Origin: JACPWY01 sp964603655
GTDB lineage: Bacteria > Bdellovibrionota > FAC87 > UBA2466
Direction: 5' to 3'
DNA length: 26,582 bases
NCBI GenBank assembly: GCA_964603655.1
Contig: CAZRVZ010000207.1
Coordinates: 1-26,582, forward strand
Shown here: positions 1-7,564 of the stretch, in pieces
How positions within the stretch are numbered: the stretch's first letter is position 1
Layout of the letters: every line of letters begins with the position of its first letter
Translations under genes and position numbers: made by a program
The notes under the pieces: generated by a model
Databases searched by the model: none
Told to the model about the DNA's origin: nothing
The model's input: the letters and a program-made list of their open reading frames with translations, nothing else

Positions 1-500
1 ATCGGGCGATATTTAGAGAAGCGCACCGGATCTGCGGCCCCCGTCAGCGTGTACGCGGTCCCCGGCATGAGGATGAAAATCTGGTACACCTTGATGGGGC
101 GGTTCTCGATCTCGTAACCATAGACTATCCATCCGCCCACACCCCGACCGAGTTTGAGTACGCCCTGCTCCTGCAAGTAAAAGGCGGAAAGATTAGTTTT
201 AAGACCTGAGACGCTGCGTTTAAGAAAGTCGTTGAGAGGCATGCCGTTCGGAATCGTTTCGATCATAACGCTCACGTTTTCGCGAAATTTATCGCCCGGA
301 CCATCCGAGGGTCTTATGGCCATCAAGACAATGCCAGGTCGTCTTTCGTCGATCTCCCAGCGCGATGGTAGATTTATGGAAAACCCGTGGGCGGCGCTGC
401 GATATCGAAAAGCGCCGTCAGTTTGGGATTTTTTTTGAAGAATTTCACCCGAGAGCAGGCTGGCGAATGCAAGGGCAAAGACTATGCAGCGGTAAGGCAT
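1..500 (-). CDS. secreted PsbP/DUF1795-like protein, 3' end cut by window edge
   Basis: An open frame begins at an ATG at 500 and runs off the left edge without a stop, giving at least 166 codons. The N-terminus MPYRCIVFALAFASLLSG is a short basic stretch plus hydrophobic core, as in a signal peptide. It is followed by FRYRSAAHGFSINLPSRWEI, a pattern typical of PsbP/DcrB-like (DUF1795-type) exported proteins, where a short beta strand precedes 'F.i..P..W'. The start lies 19 bp inside the end of the upstream aminotransferase gene, so the two are probably translationally coupled. The function is unknown; these domains are usually periplasmic or lipid-anchored. No lipobox Cys is seen. The family call is a motif impression, not a search result. 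Confidence 0.7.
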   Translation of the reverse strand, partial: MPYRCIVFALAFASLLSGEILQKKSQTDGAFRYRSAAHGFSINLPSRWEIDERRPGIVLMAIRPSDGPGDKFRENVSVMIETIPNGMPLNDFLKRSVSGLKTNLSAFYLQEQGVLKLGRGVGGWIVYGYEIENRPIKVYQIFILMPGTAYTLTGAADPVRFSKYRP

Positions 501-1600
501 TGGTTGAGCTCTTTCGCGATGAATTGAACCTGCTCCCACGTTAACTTGCTCGAACTGGGCAGGTAAAGGCCCCGATCAAACAGATCGTCTGAAACGGTGA
601 ACGTCTCCGCGGCCTGCCCGTGATGCAGGAGCAGAGCCGGCTGTCGATGCAACGGATAAAAGAAACGTCGCGTATCTATCTGTCTTTCGAATAGGCGTTT
701 CTGAAGCGTGGGAACGGCAATGTCGACGGAACCATCCAGTAAAAGCGTACTCGCCCAAAACGAAGACCGGCACCGTTCGTCGGGCTTGGGTAAGCAAATT
801 CCAGGAACGTTCAATAACACATCCTGGTACATCGATCTGAGTCGAGTTCTTAGATCGAGCAGCTCCTGCCAGTGACTCAGTTGAGCTAGGCCCATCGCCG
901 CCTGCAAACTCGAAAGCCGGTAGTTGTGAGAAAGCGCTGTATGAATGAAGCGCCTTTCCGGCAGCGGATCAAACGCGAGGTTAGCTAGCTCTCGCATCCG
1001 GCGCGCCATCTCCTCATCGTCGGTCGTCACAGCGCCACCCTCGCCGGTGGTAATCAATTTATTGCTATAAAAGCTGTAGCAGGTCGCTTGGCCAAACGAT
1101 CCCAGAACCTGACCATTCCAGCTACCGCCGTGAGCCTGGGCGGCATCCTCTACCACCCACAGACCACGTCTCTTTGATAGGGCCATGAGCCCATCCATGT
1201 CGCAACCATGGCCGTAGATATGAACCGGAATGATTCCGACCGTCTTGGGGGTAATTCGCGCCTCAATCTGGGAAACATCCACGCACCAATCATTTCGATT
1301 CACATCCACAAATACCGGGACCGCACCACACATCACAATCGCCAATGCGTCCGAAATGATGGTGAAATCAGGGATGATTACCTCGTCGCCAGGTTTTACC
1401 CCCAATGCCATGAGCGCGAGGTGCAGCGCCGCTGTTCCGTTGCAAACCGCTACCGCATGTCGCGCCTGGGTCGCAACCGAGAAGCGCTCCTCAAATCGAC
1501 GGACGGTGGGGCTGGTACCGCTGATGAATCCGTCAGCCAAAGTCTGCCGAATGTACTCGGCTTCATCGCCGAAAAGTAAGGGGTCAAATACGGGAATCAC
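482..1600 (-). CDS. DegT/DnrJ/EryC1/StrS-family PLP-dependent sugar aminotransferase
   Basis: This is a fold-type I PLP enzyme of about 372 residues, the usual length for the nucleotide-sugar aminotransferase family that makes amino sugars for O-antigen, capsule or glycan. The N-terminal substrate loop is followed by CNGTAALHLAL near residue 53 and PDFTIISDALAI near 77. EDAAQAHGG at about 151 supplies the PLP-ring Asp and Gln. SFYSNKLITTGEGG places the Schiff-base Lys at about 181, and HNYRLSSLQAAMG is the conserved downstream segment. It resembles perosamine/PglE-type 4-aminotransferases, but the substrate cannot be read from sequence. The start is GTG at 1600, overlapping the stop of the upstream glycosyltransferase in a GTGA arrangement, so the pair is almost certainly coupled and works in surface polysaccharide or glycolipid synthesis. 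Confidence 0.9.
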   Translation of the reverse strand: MIPVFDPLLFGDEAEYIRQTLADGFISGTSPTVRRFEERFSVATQARHAVAVCNGTAALHLALMALGVKPGDEVIIPDFTIISDALAIVMCGAVPVFVDVNRNDWCVDVSQIEARITPKTVGIIPVHIYGHGCDMDGLMALSKRRGLWVVEDAAQAHGGSWNGQVLGSFGQATCYSFYSNKLITTGEGGAVTTDDEEMARRMRELANLAFDPLPERRFIHTALSHNYRLSSLQAAMGLAQLSHWQELLDLRTRLRSMYQDVLLNVPGICLPKPDERCRSSFWASTLLLDGSVDIAVPTLQKRLFERQIDTRRFFYPLHRQPALLLHHGQAAETFTVSDDLFDRGLYLPSSSKLTWEQVQFIAKELNQCLTAA

Positions 1601-2358
1601 GAAGTGGGAGCCTTCCTTTTAGAACAAACCGCAACGACAAACGCCCATGAATAGCGACCCGTATTCAAAATCACATTTTTGAGCGAACCGAAGGTCTTCG
1701 ATTCTCCATGCTGTCTGGTCCCACAATTATAGGGGATTTCAATCATGCTGAGCCCTAAGTGCTGTGCCTGCAGAAGAAGAAAAATAAAATACTCCCCATG
1801 GCTCCCCCGAAACCGAATCTGACGCGCTGCCGATGCGCGCATCACGATAAAACCACTCGTGAGGTCGGATACCGGCATTTGAAAAATACGGTGCAGCAGG
1901 CCATTTAAAAAGTTGGAGAGCCAAATCTCCGAGCGCGAGTCCTTTCCGATTTGGCTCGTCGATTTCTGATTTCCCCCTTTTACGAAACGGCTCGCCACCG
2001 CGATGTCGTATCCGCTTTCGACAGCCGCCAAAAGGTCAGCCAATTTTTCGACAGGCATTGACCCATCACAATCCATCCACCCTACGAGCGGGAGTTTTGC
2101 AACTCGGACGGCGTCTCGAAGACTGGACGTCAACCCCAGATTGATCGTTCGGCGGATAACAGACAACTGACCACCCTTGATCCGCTCAGCAAAATTTCCA
2201 CTGACGGCCTCGCGGGTGCCGTCGGAGGAGTTATCATCTACCACCAGAATCTGCCCTATCGAGGGGAAGTGTGCCAACACCGACCGAACGACACTCACGA
2301 TGTTTTCGCGTTCATTGAGTGTCGGCAGAATCAAGCAGAGGTCGGACTCTCGAGCCAT
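1597..2358 (-). CDS. GT2 glycosyltransferase, dolichyl/polyprenyl-phosphate mannose synthase-like
   Basis: This is a GT-A fold family 2 glycosyltransferase of 253 residues. LILPTLNERENI and VVDDNSSDGT are the classic N-terminal nucleotide-sugar motifs, and GWMDCDGS near 115 supplies the acidic metal-binding motif. SDLTSGFIVMR is typical of the DPM1-like branch, which transfers a sugar from an NDP-sugar to a polyprenyl phosphate. There is no hydrophobic C-terminal membrane segment, so this is the short soluble or peripheral form. The start is the ATG at 2358. The gene lies 30 bp after the peptidase gene and shares 4 bp with the aminotransferase. The context suggests both contribute to a cell-surface glycan. 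The acceptor and sugar are inferred only from the family. Confidence 0.88.
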   Translation of the reverse strand: MARESDLCLILPTLNERENIVSVVRSVLAHFPSIGQILVVDDNSSDGTREAVSGNFAERIKGGQLSVIRRTINLGLTSSLRDAVRVAKLPLVGWMDCDGSMPVEKLADLLAAVESGYDIAVASRFVKGGNQKSTSQIGKDSRSEIWLSNFLNGLLHRIFQMPVSDLTSGFIVMRASAARQIRFRGSHGEYFIFLLLQAQHLGLSMIEIPYNCGTRQHGESKTFGSLKNVILNTGRYSWAFVVAVCSKRKAPTS

Positions 2359-2388
2359 CCGGCTATATTACACAGTGCTCAACATTCA

Positions 2389-3357
2389 TCAATCGGCGAT
2401 TCTCAAGAATCCCACTCGTGCCTTGGGCGGAACTCCTAAAAAAGCGCGGGTCCTCACTTCGCCCAAAACGTGGGTCGTAATCGCCTCCCACCAGGCCACG
2501 TGTTTGCCAAAGAATTGGTTTTCCTGGCCGTATCGTCCCTCATACGTAAAGCTTAGGGCCTGATAGCGATCGTAAAAATAGTCCTTAGTGGTTCCTTCAG
2601 GGTAATATCCCAATACCTCTCCGGTCGTTCCAACCTCGACTTCAGAACCTAAAGATGCGCGGGCTAGTGCACCGATTTTTCGATGGGCTTCCAGATCGGC
2701 GGGATTCATTACGTTTTGCTCGAGATACGACCACGGGTGCAGGAGCGCGCCCACGCAGCAATGGTAATCGATGGTAACACGATAGTTCAGCCCGAACTCC
2801 CTGCTTAATCCATCCAATGCTGTACTGAGCGTCTGTGTCTCAATTTCTTTGAAGCCCTGAAAGTGGGCGGGGGGAACATCCCAATCGCGATTTAGATCCG
2901 CTCCGTGGGCATTTCCTCGCTGGCGGTGCTCGTAGCCATCCGGGTTTACGATGGGCACAAACACAAAGGCCCCGCCAGAATCAAAAAACTGCCGGATCAC
3001 TCCGCGCTCAAAAGTTTTTCCAACCAATACGGCAGGCAACCGATCCTCGATATTGAGATATTCATTTCCGTGAATACTGCCGGTAACATATAGCGCCGGT
3101 CGATTCGACAAATTCAAATCCTGCCGCATGAGCACCAGAAGCCTCAATTTTCGTCCTTCGATCGACGAACCATAGTCGATCAACTTGACCCGATCCGTGT
3201 TTTGAGCCGCCAACGCCGCAGACATCGAAAGAATCTCGGAATACTTCGGGCCAAAAATATTGGAGTCGGAGTCCATCCACTCCGGTGAATCGGCAACACA
3301 CACGGTTACTACAAAAAAGAACCCAAAAAACAATTGAATCACTTTGCCTCCTTGCAA
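2389..3357 (-). CDS. secreted M14-family zinc carboxypeptidase
   Basis: This is an exported metallopeptidase of 322 residues. The N-terminus carries a hydrophobic signal segment (IQLFFGFFFVVTVCVADS). The M14 signature is complete: the zinc pair H96 and E99 in GSIHGNEY, the substrate carboxylate-binding N155 and R156 in GADLNRDW, the third zinc ligand H199 in TIDYHCC, and the general base E273 in FTYEGRYG. The family removes C-terminal residues from proteins or trims peptidoglycan stem peptides. Specificity cannot be told, and the size suits a single catalytic domain. It sits between the trmB-like gene (81 bp upstream) and the GT2 gene (30 bp downstream). In a predatory or saprophytic bacterium it could serve extracellular digestion, which is inference. 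Confidence 0.9.
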   Translation of the reverse strand: MQGGKVIQLFFGFFFVVTVCVADSPEWMDSDSNIFGPKYSEILSMSAALAAQNTDRVKLIDYGSSIEGRKLRLLVLMRQDLNLSNRPALYVTGSIHGNEYLNIEDRLPAVLVGKTFERGVIRQFFDSGGAFVFVPIVNPDGYEHRQRGNAHGADLNRDWDVPPAHFQGFKEIETQTLSTALDGLSREFGLNYRVTIDYHCCVGALLHPWSYLEQNVMNPADLEAHRKIGALARASLGSEVEVGTTGEVLGYYPEGTTKDYFYDRYQALSFTYEGRYGQENQFFGKHVAWWEAITTHVLGEVRTRAFLGVPPKARVGFLRIAD

Positions 3358-3438
3358 ACTCTACGAACCGGCTCCTCGATTCATAACAAAATTACCGCCT
3401 GAGGGGGTGTCCACACGCGTTACAATGCGTTCCAAGTG

Positions 3439-4104
3439 TTAGCTTTTGGTGACAATCAACTCGTAGCAAGAAAGTCCCTGCCCCAGGAAGCCGTGCTCGA
3501 ATTTAGTGCGCCCCTGCGGAAACGCGGCCAGATGATTTAAGGGGTTGGGCTCAAGCCTTCCCCACGCCAGCTCCCGAAATCCAAATTTCTGAACACAGAC
3601 ATAGCGGGCTTCATGGATGTAAAACTCTTGGTCGCTCGCCCAGATGAGCAGGCCACCCGGTTTGAGACAACGATAAAGGTGTCGCATAATGGGGTGCAAG
3701 TACCACCGATTCCCTCTTTGGGACGTTTTAGTCCACGGACAAGGATACAGTATGTACAACCGTTCGAGCGACTCCGATGGCACCTCGTCAATCATCGCTC
3801 GGATGGCATTCCCCCGAAAGCCGAAGATATTGGGAAGTCCAGTCCGGCGTGAGCGGTGAACCAGGCGCTTTCCTCTCATCCGGCTGCGCTCGACAGCCAC
3901 AAGCCTCGTTTCAGGGTGCAGTTCTGCCAGACTCGTAAAAAACCAACCGCTCCCCGCGCCGATCTCAAACCAGATACGCGGGTGATCGAAAAGACCCGGT
4001 GAAAACGTTCTGACACCACGGGAATGAAAATAGATGTCAAATTTCTCCGGTCGAAGTCGCGCCAGATCGTAATTAATTCTAGCGGTGTTAAGAGCCGGCA
4101 TCAT
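3439..4104 (-). CDS. trmB: TrmB-like tRNA (guanine-N7)-methyltransferase, divergent
   Basis: This is a class I SAM-dependent methyltransferase of about 221 residues. IWFEIGAGSGWF is the SAM-binding glycine motif, LVAVERSRMRG contains the acidic ribose-binding residue, GNAIRAM is motif III, and RLYILYPCPWTKT matches the place of the TrmB F-PDPW-K motif. CLKPGGLLIWASD follows. The family methylates G46 of tRNA. The usual PDPWPKKRH becomes PCPWTKTSQ, so the catalytic Asp is replaced by Cys and the basic run is missing. The activity is therefore uncertain. I chose the ATG at 4104 because it forms an ATGA overlap with the hpt stop. A longer frame reaches a TTG at 4149 with no better ribosome site. 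Confidence 0.72.
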   Translation of the reverse strand: MMPALNTARINYDLARLRPEKFDIYFHSRGVRTFSPGLFDHPRIWFEIGAGSGWFFTSLAELHPETRLVAVERSRMRGKRLVHRSRRTGLPNIFGFRGNAIRAMIDEVPSESLERLYILYPCPWTKTSQRGNRWYLHPIMRHLYRCLKPGGLLIWASDQEFYIHEARYVCVQKFGFRELAWGRLEPNPLNHLAAFPQGRTKFEHGFLGQGLSCYELIVTKS

Positions 4105-4625
4105 TTGTGAATCGTACCGATAAAGGGCAGCTCCCGAAACCAGCCGCAATAATCCATTCCGTATCCCACGAAGAATCTGTCTTCGAGCGTAAATCCGACG
4201 AAATCGACCGACAACGAAATAACCGACTTCTTTTGCTTGGTTGCCAAAGCGCAGGTCTTTACCGCCCTGGCATTTCGACCTCGAAATAATCGGAGATAGT
4301 AACCCAGCGTGAGCCCCGTCCCTACAATGTCGTCGATGAGTAGTACGTTTTTTCCGGAAACGTCGACCTGAGAATCGACCGTGATGGTGATCTCACCCGT
4401 TCGCGCCTCTAGGGTTTCGGGCGATGCGGTTCCGACAAAGTCGCAATGCACCTCGGATTGTAATTGGCGGACGACATCGGAGTAAAAGACAAACCCGCTT
4501 TTTAAGACGCATACGGCAACTACGGGTTGTCCCCCCAACCATTCGTTAATCGCGCGTGACAGTTCCGTTACTCTGGATTGAATGTCTGCGGGCGAAATAA
4601 GGGGAATGACCTCGGGGCGACTCAT
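4101..4625 (-). CDS. hpt: hypoxanthine phosphoribosyltransferase
   Basis: This is a type I phosphoribosyltransferase of about 174 residues that salvages hypoxanthine or guanine to IMP or GMP using PRPP. VLLIDDIVGTGLTL is the PRPP-binding acidic motif. VLKSGFVFYSDVVRQL is the 'L..G' loop region. The C-terminal part VDFVGFTLEDRFFVGYG followed by FRELPFIG is the diagnostic purine-recognition region of HPRT. The ATG at 4625 lies 5 bp after the tdk stop. A TTG at 4634 would overlap the tdk stop (TTGA) and add three residues, so either may be used. It is placed between tdk and the trmB-like gene, forming a nucleotide-salvage operon. Confidence 0.93.
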   Translation of the reverse strand: MSRPEVIPLISPADIQSRVTELSRAINEWLGGQPVVAVCVLKSGFVFYSDVVRQLQSEVHCDFVGTASPETLEARTGEITITVDSQVDVSGKNVLLIDDIVGTGLTLGYYLRLFRGRNARAVKTCALATKQKKSVISLSVDFVGFTLEDRFFVGYGMDYCGWFRELPFIGTIHK

Positions 4626-4630
4626 TGTGT

Positions 4631-5224
4631 TCAACGGCCTGGGTCCGGAACCTCATAACACCGGCGACAGCGCGCTTCATACAAGTCCTGAGCTCCAACA
4701 ATAATTGTTGGGCCATCGTTGCCAGGAGGCTTGTCGTTGCGCCGCTGAGTCCGGCTTGCCGGATTCCCGCAGACGGTGCAGATAGCCGACATCTTGGTAA
4801 CCATTTCGGCAATCGCCATGAGATTGGGCATTGGTCCAAAGGGTTGACCTCGGTAATCCAAATCGAGACCCGCTATGACGACTCTCAGCCCGCGATTAGC
4901 GAGCCTTTGCGAAACATCCACAATCGCCGGGGATAAAAATTGAGCTTCATCGATTCCCACGATTCGCGTATTATCATCGACCAGTTCAATCAATTGCTCG
5001 GGTCGTTCGATGTTTTTCGCATCCAGCTTCATATCGGAATGACTCGTAACGTGGTCCCTGGAATAACGATTGTCGATGATCGGCTTGAAAAGCTGAATTT
5101 TTTGCTTAGCAATCTGCGCCCGCTTTATTCGGCGTATCAGCTCTTCGGTCTTTCCGCTAAACATACTTCCGCAGATAACCTCGACCCAACCCATGGTCCA
5201 CACGCTGGAAAAATGTTGCGTCAT
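4631..5224 (-). CDS. tdk: thymidine kinase
   Basis: This is a type II (TK1-like) thymidine kinase that phosphorylates thymidine with ATP. EVICGSMFSGKTEELIRR is the P-loop region. FKPIIDNRYS and HSD follow, GIDEAQFLS carries the catalytic DEAQ segment, and two CxxC pairs (CTVCG and CRRC) form the zinc-bound lasso. The frame stays open upstream to 5515, but that extension has no family character. The ATG at 5224 has GGGAG four bases upstream and lies about 30 nt after a predicted transcription start, so it is chosen. That gives 197 residues, the normal length. An ATG at 5194 (MGWVEV) is the alternative. It is the first gene of the minus-strand run. Confidence 0.93.
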   Translation of the reverse strand: MTQHFSSVWTMGWVEVICGSMFSGKTEELIRRIKRAQIAKQKIQLFKPIIDNRYSRDHVTSHSDMKLDAKNIERPEQLIELVDDNTRIVGIDEAQFLSPAIVDVSQRLANRGLRVVIAGLDLDYRGQPFGPMPNLMAIAEMVTKMSAICTVCGNPASRTQRRNDKPPGNDGPTIIVGAQDLYEARCRRCYEVPDPGR

Positions 5225-5261
5225 GAATCTCCCGAAAAGCAGGCTCTGAAATCCGGAAATC

Positions 5262-5290
5262 ACTATAACCGTGGGGGCTGATGTCGACAA
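5262..5290 (-). promoter_or_regulatory. sigma70-type promoter for tdk operon
   Basis: On the minus strand a -35 TTGTCG (5290-5285) and a -10 TATAGT (5267-5262) are separated by 17 bp. Transcription would start near 5255, about 30 nt before the ATG at 5224. This also argues against the long upstream extension of the tdk frame. The prediction is from consensus match only. Confidence 0.5.
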
Positions 5291-5483
5291 GTCTGGTTCC
5301 ACCGGTTGCGCGACATGGCTGGTAAGTATCTCAAAGTTCTGGGTGTATATCTTACTGTCAGATTCCTGGCTTAAGAGCCGCATCACCACGTGACTTCTGT
5401 TTTCACCCAACTTTTTTGTCGTGCACCCGGTCCCACCCAGCCACTTGCCTTCGCCGCGGAATTCGTGATTCATTGGTGGTCTC

Positions 5484-6086
5484 ATGGAACTCACGTTGGA
5501 CAACCGGATTGCCATCGGGCGTTGGTGGTTTCAAAATCGCAGTCTCTCCCCGCTGCCGGTTCTCATGCTGATTTTATTATGGCGGCCTGACTTTGAGTTG
5601 ACCTTTCCCCTGTTTCTTTTAGGTGTTCTGGGCGTTTGCGCTGGCGAGATGGTACGTCTTTGGGCGGTCGGTTACGCTGGCAGCAGCACGCGAACCCGGG
5701 GTGAGACCGTTCCAAGCCTAATTCAGCAAGGCCCGTATCGCTGGACACGAAACCCCCTTTATGTGGGAAACATCCTGCTTTACGTTTCGTTTTCTTTCCT
5801 TTTCGGCCATCTGTTTTTGACTGGTCTTGCGTTGATATACTTCGGCTTTCAATACGCCCTCATCGTTGGGTATGAAGAAAAGCTTTTGCGCGAACGCTTT
5901 GTCGACGAATATTTTGAATATTGCGCCCGAGTGCCGCGCTGGCTCACCGGCCACCGAGAATTGCTACCCAGGCGCTCCAGCTCCCTTAAACTCCGTGCCG
6001 CAATCAGAAGCGAGCGAAGCACCCTCATCGCTATCGGCTCCGTGTGGATTTTGTGGCTTTCACGCTTTCTGTGGCAACGCCATTAA
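5484..6086 (+). CDS. isoprenylcysteine/phospholipid methyltransferase-family membrane protein
   Basis: This is an integral membrane protein of 200 residues. Hydrophobic segments lie near residues 23-34, 38-58 and 95-130, with a last one near 181-197. GPYRWTRNPLYVGN near residue 83 is the hallmark of the ICMT/PEMT superfamily, where GPY.YvRHPmY binds S-adenosylmethionine at the membrane face. YEEKLLRERFVDEYFEYC and RVPRWL form the second conserved block, including the E-E pair. These enzymes methylate a lipid head group or a prenyl-cysteine; the bacterial substrate is usually unknown. The start is the ATG at 5484. It is divergent from tdk and convergent with the Nudix gene, two bases apart. 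The 260 bp upstream hold the tdk promoter and nothing else convincing. Confidence 0.82.
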   Translation: MELTLDNRIAIGRWWFQNRSLSPLPVLMLILLWRPDFELTFPLFLLGVLGVCAGEMVRLWAVGYAGSSTRTRGETVPSLIQQGPYRWTRNPLYVGNILLYVSFSFLFGHLFLTGLALIYFGFQYALIVGYEEKLLRERFVDEYFEYCARVPRWLTGHRELLPRRSSSLKLRAAIRSERSTLIAIGSVWILWLSRFLWQRH

Positions 6087-6088
6087 CG

Positions 6089-6706
6089 CTATTTCAGTAG
6101 CGCATCCCTGAGTTGATTGAGGATTCGAGCGGTTGCGCCCCACACAATTTCCCCCTCAACCTCGATTCCCAGGCTGGACACTCGACCAATCGATAACTGT
6201 ACCGAAACCGGTGATAGCCCATCTTTTAGCAGCCGGTTTACGGGAAGGAAAATCACTCTATCGACCTCCTTGGAATTGTGCCGGCACTCAAAAGGCTCCC
6301 GCGCGATTCCAATCCACGGCACAATCGGAACCCGCTGGTGAGTGTGGACGACATCCAAACAACCCAGTACATCAACGACACTACGGGGTGCACCAATTTC
6401 CTCTTCGAACTCCCTCAGTGCTGTATTTAGCGTGTCATTATCCGTGGGCTCGAAAAAACCACCGGGAAATGAAACCTGTCCTTTATGAGTTTCGACACTC
6501 TCGCTGCGCTTTGTCAGTAAAATCGAAGGATCCGAGGGATGCGCGAGATCCACAAGAATGAGCACGGCCGAAAACGGCCCTTCCGTTGGTATAGGTAGTG
6601 GGGCCAGCTGACCGATTCTATTTCGCAGGCCTCCGATTGTGATCAAAAGTTCGCTCAAGTTGCCTTTGTTACCTGAAGACAGGCCGATGCATCTAGAGTA
6701 ATACAA
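6089..6706 (-). CDS. Nudix hydrolase, CoA-pyrophosphatase (NudL)-like
   Basis: This is a Nudix-fold hydrolase of about 205 residues. SFPGGFFEPTDND followed by ALREFEEEIGA is the Nudix box in the form seen in CoA-diphosphatases (FPGG..D..D.....ALRE..EEIG), where the REFEEE glutamates bind the metal. Upstream, ILLTKRSESVETHKGQVSFP matches the 'R....H.GQ.sFPGG' element of the NudL/UPF0035 group, which cleaves CoA to 4'-phosphopantetheine and 3',5'-ADP. The start is uncertain. The frame opens with a TTG at 6706, only five bases from the divergent HIT gene, and another TTG at 6658 follows AAAGGCAAC. No early ATG exists, so the first 16 residues may not be translated. Confidence 0.87.
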   Translation of the reverse strand: MYYSRCIGLSSGNKGNLSELLITIGGLRNRIGQLAPLPIPTEGPFSAVLILVDLAHPSDPSILLTKRSESVETHKGQVSFPGGFFEPTDNDTLNTALREFEEEIGAPRSVVDVLGCLDVVHTHQRVPIVPWIGIAREPFECRHNSKEVDRVIFLPVNRLLKDGLSPVSVQLSIGRVSSLGIEVEGEIVWGATARILNQLRDALLK

Positions 6707-6711
6707 CCGTT

Positions 6712-7065
6712 ATGAAATCCAAGGAATGTATATTTTGTAAAATCATTCAAGGCACCCTACCCAGTGAAAAGACTTTCGAAAACGATCGCATATTCGCCTT
6801 CCGCGATATCAGTCCCCAGGCTCCCGTGCACGTGCTCATCGTGCCCAAGAAACATTTAACCGATGTCTTGGATGTGCCGAGAGAAGAGGCGGGATTATTT
6901 GGCGATCTCTTTTTAGCGGCCCAGCAGATCGCCTTCCAGCTCGGCATCGCGGGAGCGGGATTTCGAACGGTTTTCAATTCTGGCGATCACGCCTGCCAGA
7001 CCATTTACCACGTTCATCTCCATTTATTGGGTGGTACCCAAATGGGCGGCTCGATGGTGGGGTGA
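6712..7065 (+). CDS. hinT: HIT-family nucleotide-binding protein (HinT-type)
   Basis: This is a histidine-triad protein of 117 residues, the standard HinT length. CIFCKIIQG at the N-terminus, FRDISPQAPVHVLIVPKKH in the middle, and YHVHLHLLGG near the C-terminus give the H-x-H-x-H triad, whose central His is the nucleophile for hydrolysis of purine phosphoramidates such as AMP-lysine. The start ATG at 6712 has no Shine-Dalgarno. A TAATAC at 6699-6704 could be a -10 box placing the transcript start at or next to the ATG, so a leaderless mRNA is possible. It is divergent from the Nudix gene with a 5-bp gap. HinT's ability to act on AMP conjugates is noteworthy beside the Fic AMPylator about 1.7 kb away, but no link is shown. 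Confidence 0.92.
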   Translation: MKSKECIFCKIIQGTLPSEKTFENDRIFAFRDISPQAPVHVLIVPKKHLTDVLDVPREEAGLFGDLFLAAQQIAFQLGIAGAGFRTVFNSGDHACQTIYHVHLHLLGGTQMGGSMVG

Positions 7066-7103
7066 ATTACTTGCTCTCAACCGACTACTTCCTAGACAGA
7101 GGG

Positions 7104-7126
7104 TTACGTGCCTGAAGACCACGTAA
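7104..7126. promoter_or_regulatory. inverted repeat upstream of sigma54 promoter, possible activator site
   Basis: TTACGTG (7104-7110) and CACGTAA (7120-7126) are perfect 7-bp arms with a 9-bp spacer. The dyad is centred near 7115, about 54 bp before the predicted sigma54 start. It lies in non-coding DNA between the HIT gene and the small lipoprotein gene. The binding protein is unknown; an NtrC-type activator or another regulator would fit. Enhancers usually sit further upstream. Confidence 0.4.
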
Positions 7127-7142
7127 ACCGTTGATCTCGCGT

Positions 7143-7158
7143 AGGCACAGGCTTTGCA
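7143..7158 (+). promoter_or_regulatory. sigma54 (-24/-12) promoter
   Basis: AGGCACAGGCTTTGCA carries the invariant GG (7144-7145) and GC (7156-7157) with exactly 10 bases between them. It agrees with the consensus TGGCAC-N5-TTGCA except for the first base. Transcription would begin near 7169, just before the AGGGGAG ribosome site at 7171-7177 and the ATG at 7183. A sigma54-dependent activator is encoded at 10762-12231. Confidence 0.6.
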
Positions 7159-7182
7159 AATTGATTGGGTAGGGGAGTCTTC

Positions 7183-7494
7183 ATGAAAGCCAACATCCAG
7201 TTATTAGTAATTTCGGTAACCACTTTCGCGCTCATTTCATTAAAAGCCCTCGGTTGCTCCAATCACCCCCCTCAGAAAACATCAGGAAATTCCAGCTCGA
7301 CGGCGAGCGGTTACTCAGCCTCCGCAGCCACGTCGGGCTCCGCCGGCGAAACTAAAATATTAAAGAGCGTTAAAACCGACTCCGGACAAAAGGCCTGGTC
7401 GGAGGGATTCTTCCAAGGCGCCCCCAGAAACTCCGAATCCACGGTGGTGAATGCCCCCGCCACTACAGATGTGTGGACCAGCGCGATTCCGTAA
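7183..7494 (+). CDS. small Ser/Thr-rich probable lipoprotein
   Basis: This is a short exported protein of 103 residues that I do not recognise. The ATG at 7183 follows AGGGGAG with a 5-base spacer. An in-frame TTG at 7165 is upstream of the predicted sigma54 transcript start and is rejected. The N-terminus is a Lys followed by a long hydrophobic run ending in KALGC, a relaxed lipobox (-3 is Ala), so the Cys near residue 25 may be lipidated. The rest is low complexity: Ser, Thr, Ala and Gly runs, then a Lys/Asn-containing tail, with no predicted domain. It may be a surface or periplasmic peptide made on demand by the sigma54 promoter directly upstream. Confidence 0.7.
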   Translation: MKANIQLLVISVTTFALISLKALGCSNHPPQKTSGNSSSTASGYSASAATSGSAGETKILKSVKTDSGQKAWSEGFFQGAPRNSESTVVNAPATTDVWTSAIP

Positions 7495-7564
7495 ATTCTG
7501 GCACGTTTCGCGAAAGTAGCGGAACGCAATCGCAGTTCCACACCCCGGAAAAAACATCGAGGCA

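Noticed and set aside
232..438. plus-strand frame of 68 codons
   Set aside because: It lies opposite the partial secreted-protein gene, which has a signal peptide and family-like pattern. The plus frame has neither.
5225..5515. 97-codon N-terminal extension of thymidine kinase
   Set aside because: No family character, and a predicted promoter with 17-bp spacing lies within it. The ATG at 5224 has a good ribosome site and gives normal length.
7506..7515. palindrome TTTCGCGAAA after the small lipoprotein gene
   Set aside because: It is a short dyad in a 70-bp convergent gap with no T-run or promoter near it, and is likely chance.
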